Part shown: in pieces, positions 62,466 through 64,000 of the stretch | How the letters are laid out: every line of letters starts with the position of its first letter | Numbering within the stretch: position 1 is the first letter of the stretch | From: SIG459 sp045631645 | GTDB lineage: Bacteria; Bacillota; Clostridia; Oscillospirales; Oscillospiraceae | DNA: 64,000 bases | Direction of reading: 5' to 3' | Assembly (NCBI GenBank): GCA_045631645.1 | Contig: JAZQVC010000004.1 | Location: 1 to 64,000, forward strand | Made by a program: the position numbers and the translations under genes | Notes under the pieces: model-generated | The model's database searches: none | What the model saw: only the letters and a program-made list of their open reading frames with translations | What the model was told of the DNA's origin: nothing

Positions 62466-63494
62466 ATGAATATAGTTGTTCTTTGCGGAGGACTTTCCAA
62501 CGAGCGCGATGTTTCCATCTCCAGCGGCACAGGCGTTGCCAGAGCTTTGAGAGAAAAGGGACACAATGCGGTGCTTATAGACCTCTATCTTGGATATACC
62601 GAGAGCTTTGATGATCCTGTTGAGGTTTTTGCCCGCGGCGGCAGCATAGCGGATTTCTCAGTTGCCGAGGCGGCTCCCGACCTTGACGCTGTCCGCGCAA
62701 TGGGCGGCGCCTGCGCAATCGGCCCCAACGTTCTGAAGATATGCGAAAAGGCAGATATAACCTTCCTTGCCCTCCACGGTGAAGAGGGAGAAAACGGCAA
62801 GCTTCAGGCAACTCTTGATCTCCACGGAATCAAGTATACAGGCTCCGGCTATCTGGGCAGCGCCCTTGCTATGAACAAGAGCCTTACCAAGACCGTTCTT
62901 GCCTCCAAGGGCATTCCCGTGCCCTCAGGCATCACCCTTGAAAAAGGTCAGGAGAGCTATGAAAACGTGGGCTTCCCCTGCGTTGTTAAGCCCTGCTCAG
63001 GCGGCAGCAGTGTTGGCACCAGCGTTGTTTATGAGGAAAAGGATTATCTCCCTGCACTTATGCTGGCTTTCAAGTATGAAAAGGCTGTCCTTGTTGAGCG
63101 CTACATAAAGGGCAGAGAGCTTACTGTCGGCGTTATGAACGGCAAGGCAATGCCCGCCATCGAGATTATTCCCAAAACAGGCTTCTATGACTATAAGAAC
63201 AAATATCAGGCAGGCGCAACCGAGGAAATCTGCCCCGCACCCATAGGCGAGGAGGCAACAAAGAAAGTTCAGCGCCTTGCTGAAAAGGTGCACGAGGCTT
63301 TGATGGTTGATGCCTATTGCCGCGTTGACTTCCTCTGGAATGCCGCAGACGGAGAGATGTACTGCCTCGAGGCAAACACCCTCCCCGGCATGACCCCTAC
63401 AAGCCTTATTCCCCAGATGGCAAGGGAAGAGGGTATGGATTACGGCAGCCTTTGCGAAAAGATAATTGAAGTTTCTCTGGAGAAGTACAGATGA
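62466..63494 (+). CDS. ddl: D-alanine--D-alanine ligase
   Basis: A 342-residue ATP-grasp ligase. It starts MNIVVLCGGLSNERDVSIS (the nucleotide/D-Ala binding loop with GGxSxER) and carries PCVVKPCSGGSSVGTSVV, VERYIKGRELTVGVM and the metal site CRVDFLW then EANTLPGMTPTSLIPQMA. It makes D-Ala-D-Ala for the UDP-muramyl pentapeptide. The omega loop reads FYDYKNKYQAG, as in true D-Ala-D-Ala ligases (Tyr) rather than the D-lactate type found in vancomycin-resistance operons. AGGAGG precedes the ATG. It overlaps murF by 4 bases. Confidence 0.95.
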   Translation: MNIVVLCGGLSNERDVSISSGTGVARALREKGHNAVLIDLYLGYTESFDDPVEVFARGGSIADFSVAEAAPDLDAVRAMGGACAIGPNVLKICEKADITFLALHGEEGENGKLQATLDLHGIKYTGSGYLGSALAMNKSLTKTVLASKGIPVPSGITLEKGQESYENVGFPCVVKPCSGGSSVGTSVVYEEKDYLPALMLAFKYEKAVLVERYIKGRELTVGVMNGKAMPAIEIIPKTGFYDYKNKYQAGATEEICPAPIGEEATKKVQRLAEKVHEALMVDAYCRVDFLWNAADGEMYCLEANTLPGMTPTSLIPQMAREEGMDYGSLCEKIIEVSLEKYR

Positions 63495-64000
63495 GAGGTC
63501 TCAGTCTTGAAAACATAATAGCCGCCTGCCACGGAGATTATTTCGGCGATATGGAGCTGCTCCGCAGAGAGGTCAGCGCCATAACCACCGATAGCCGCAA
63601 GGTTGAAAGGGATTGCCTTTTCGCCGCCATAGCAGGCGAGAGAGTGGACGGACACGATTTCATCCCTGCCGTAATGAATGCAGGTGCCCTTTGCGCCATT
63701 GGCGAGAAGCTTCCAGAGGAGAATGTTCGCCCCTTCATTAGGGTCAGAAACACCGTTGAAGCCCTGCAGCTTATCGCGGAGTTTTATCGCACCCGCTTTG
63801 ATATTCCCTTCATCGGCATAAGCGGCTCTGTCGGAAAGACAACCGCCAAGGAAATGGTTGCAAGCGTGCTTTCTCAGCACTTTAATGTCCATAAAACCGC
63901 AGGTAACTTCAATAATGAACTTGGCGTTCCTCTCACTTTGTTCGGTCTTCGTGATGAGCATAGTGCTGCGGTTATCGAGATGGGTATTTCCCATTTCGGT
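63491..64000 (+). CDS. murF: UDP-N-acetylmuramoyl-tripeptide--D-alanyl-D-alanine ligase (5' part, cut by window edge)
   Basis: The frame is open from ATG 63491 to the window end, giving the first 170 residues. It has the MurF N-terminal domain (TTDSRKVERDCLFAAIAGER) and the ATP P-loop GISGSVGKTTAKEM at about residue 110, then NFNNELGVPLTL and VIEMGISHFG. It adds the D-Ala-D-Ala dipeptide produced by Ddl, and the ATGA overlap couples the two enzymes. The C-terminal domains lie outside the window. Confidence 0.93.
   Translation, partial: MRGLSLENIIAACHGDYFGDMELLRREVSAITTDSRKVERDCLFAAIAGERVDGHDFIPAVMNAGALCAIGEKLPEENVRPFIRVRNTVEALQLIAEFYRTRFDIPFIGISGSVGKTTAKEMVASVLSQHFNVHKTAGNFNNELGVPLTLFGLRDEHSAAVIEMGISHFG

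Noticed and set aside
63166..63260. Ddl as a vancomycin-resistance D-Ala-D-Lac ligase
   Set aside because: The omega-loop residues are those of housekeeping D-Ala-D-Ala ligases, murF follows directly, and no vanH, vanX or vanRS genes are nearby.

Overview
The window is a gene-dense piece of chromosome from a Gram-positive anaerobe of the class Clostridia. The evidence is gene order (rpoB-rpoC, the str operon rpsL-rpsG-fusA-tuf, plsX-acpP-rnc-smc-ftsY, rimP-nusA-ylxR-ylxQ-infB-rbfA), strong Firmicutes-type promoters and Shine-Dalgarno sites, U-tailed hairpin terminators, frequent TTG/GTG starts, an S-layer-homology protein and a NusA without C-terminal repeats. The family is probably Oscillospiraceae-like, but that is an inference; no 16S gene is present. 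About 59 protein genes (two cut by the window edges) and one tRNA were found. No CRISPR array, intact insertion sequence or prophage was seen.

Layout. 1-4.5 kb: end of rqcH, a secreted SLH protein, the azlCD amino-acid exporter, a tRNA-Leu(GAG), a GT-C type membrane protein, and two candidate small RNAs on the minus strand. 4.6-17 kb: RNA polymerase beta and beta-prime, then the str operon, each with its own promoter. 17-24 kb: a DUF4830-type protein, an RsuA-family pseudouridine synthase, a PucR/CdaR-type regulator, and a division and cell-wall cluster (ftsE, ftsX, M23 peptidase, S41 protease). 24-28.5 kb: greA-lysS, a decayed ORF, a lipoprotein, and a membrane-anchored XRE regulator coupled to a PAP2-like protein. 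28.5-45.4 kb: a long co-directional run covering rRNA methylation, DNA uptake and topology (dprA, topA), tRNA methylation (trmFO), phospholipid start-up (plsX, acpP), RNase III, a radical-SAM protein, chromosome condensation (smc), protein targeting (ftsY), nucleotide-pool cleaning, ribosome maturation, NAD synthesis (a nadD-yqeK fusion), an LCP-like protein and rsfS. 45.4-53.3 kb: leuS, rpsU, a divergent block (MFS-proX against ogg), guaB and a PLC-like protein. 53.4-61.3 kb: the rimP-nusA-infB-rbfA-nrnA-truB-ribF operon. 61.3-64 kb: a DEDDh exonuclease and the start of a ddl-murF wall-precursor operon.

Most of the window is ordinary information-processing machinery. The parts worth a second look are small and mostly RNA or regulatory: (i) a compact minus-strand transcription unit embedded in the rpoB promoter region, with its own promoter, stem-loop and terminator; (ii) an 80-nt structured RNA candidate beside azlD; (iii) an intrinsic terminator placed between the promoter and the first gene of the rimP-nusA-infB operon, which looks like an attenuator; and (iv) two overlapping face-to-face promoters inside a perfect 12-bp inverted repeat between ogg and an MFS-proX operon. 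Protein oddities are an LCP protein and a PAP2 protein that have each lost family-typical active-site residues, and the nadD-yqeK fusion. No wholly new multi-gene system was found.
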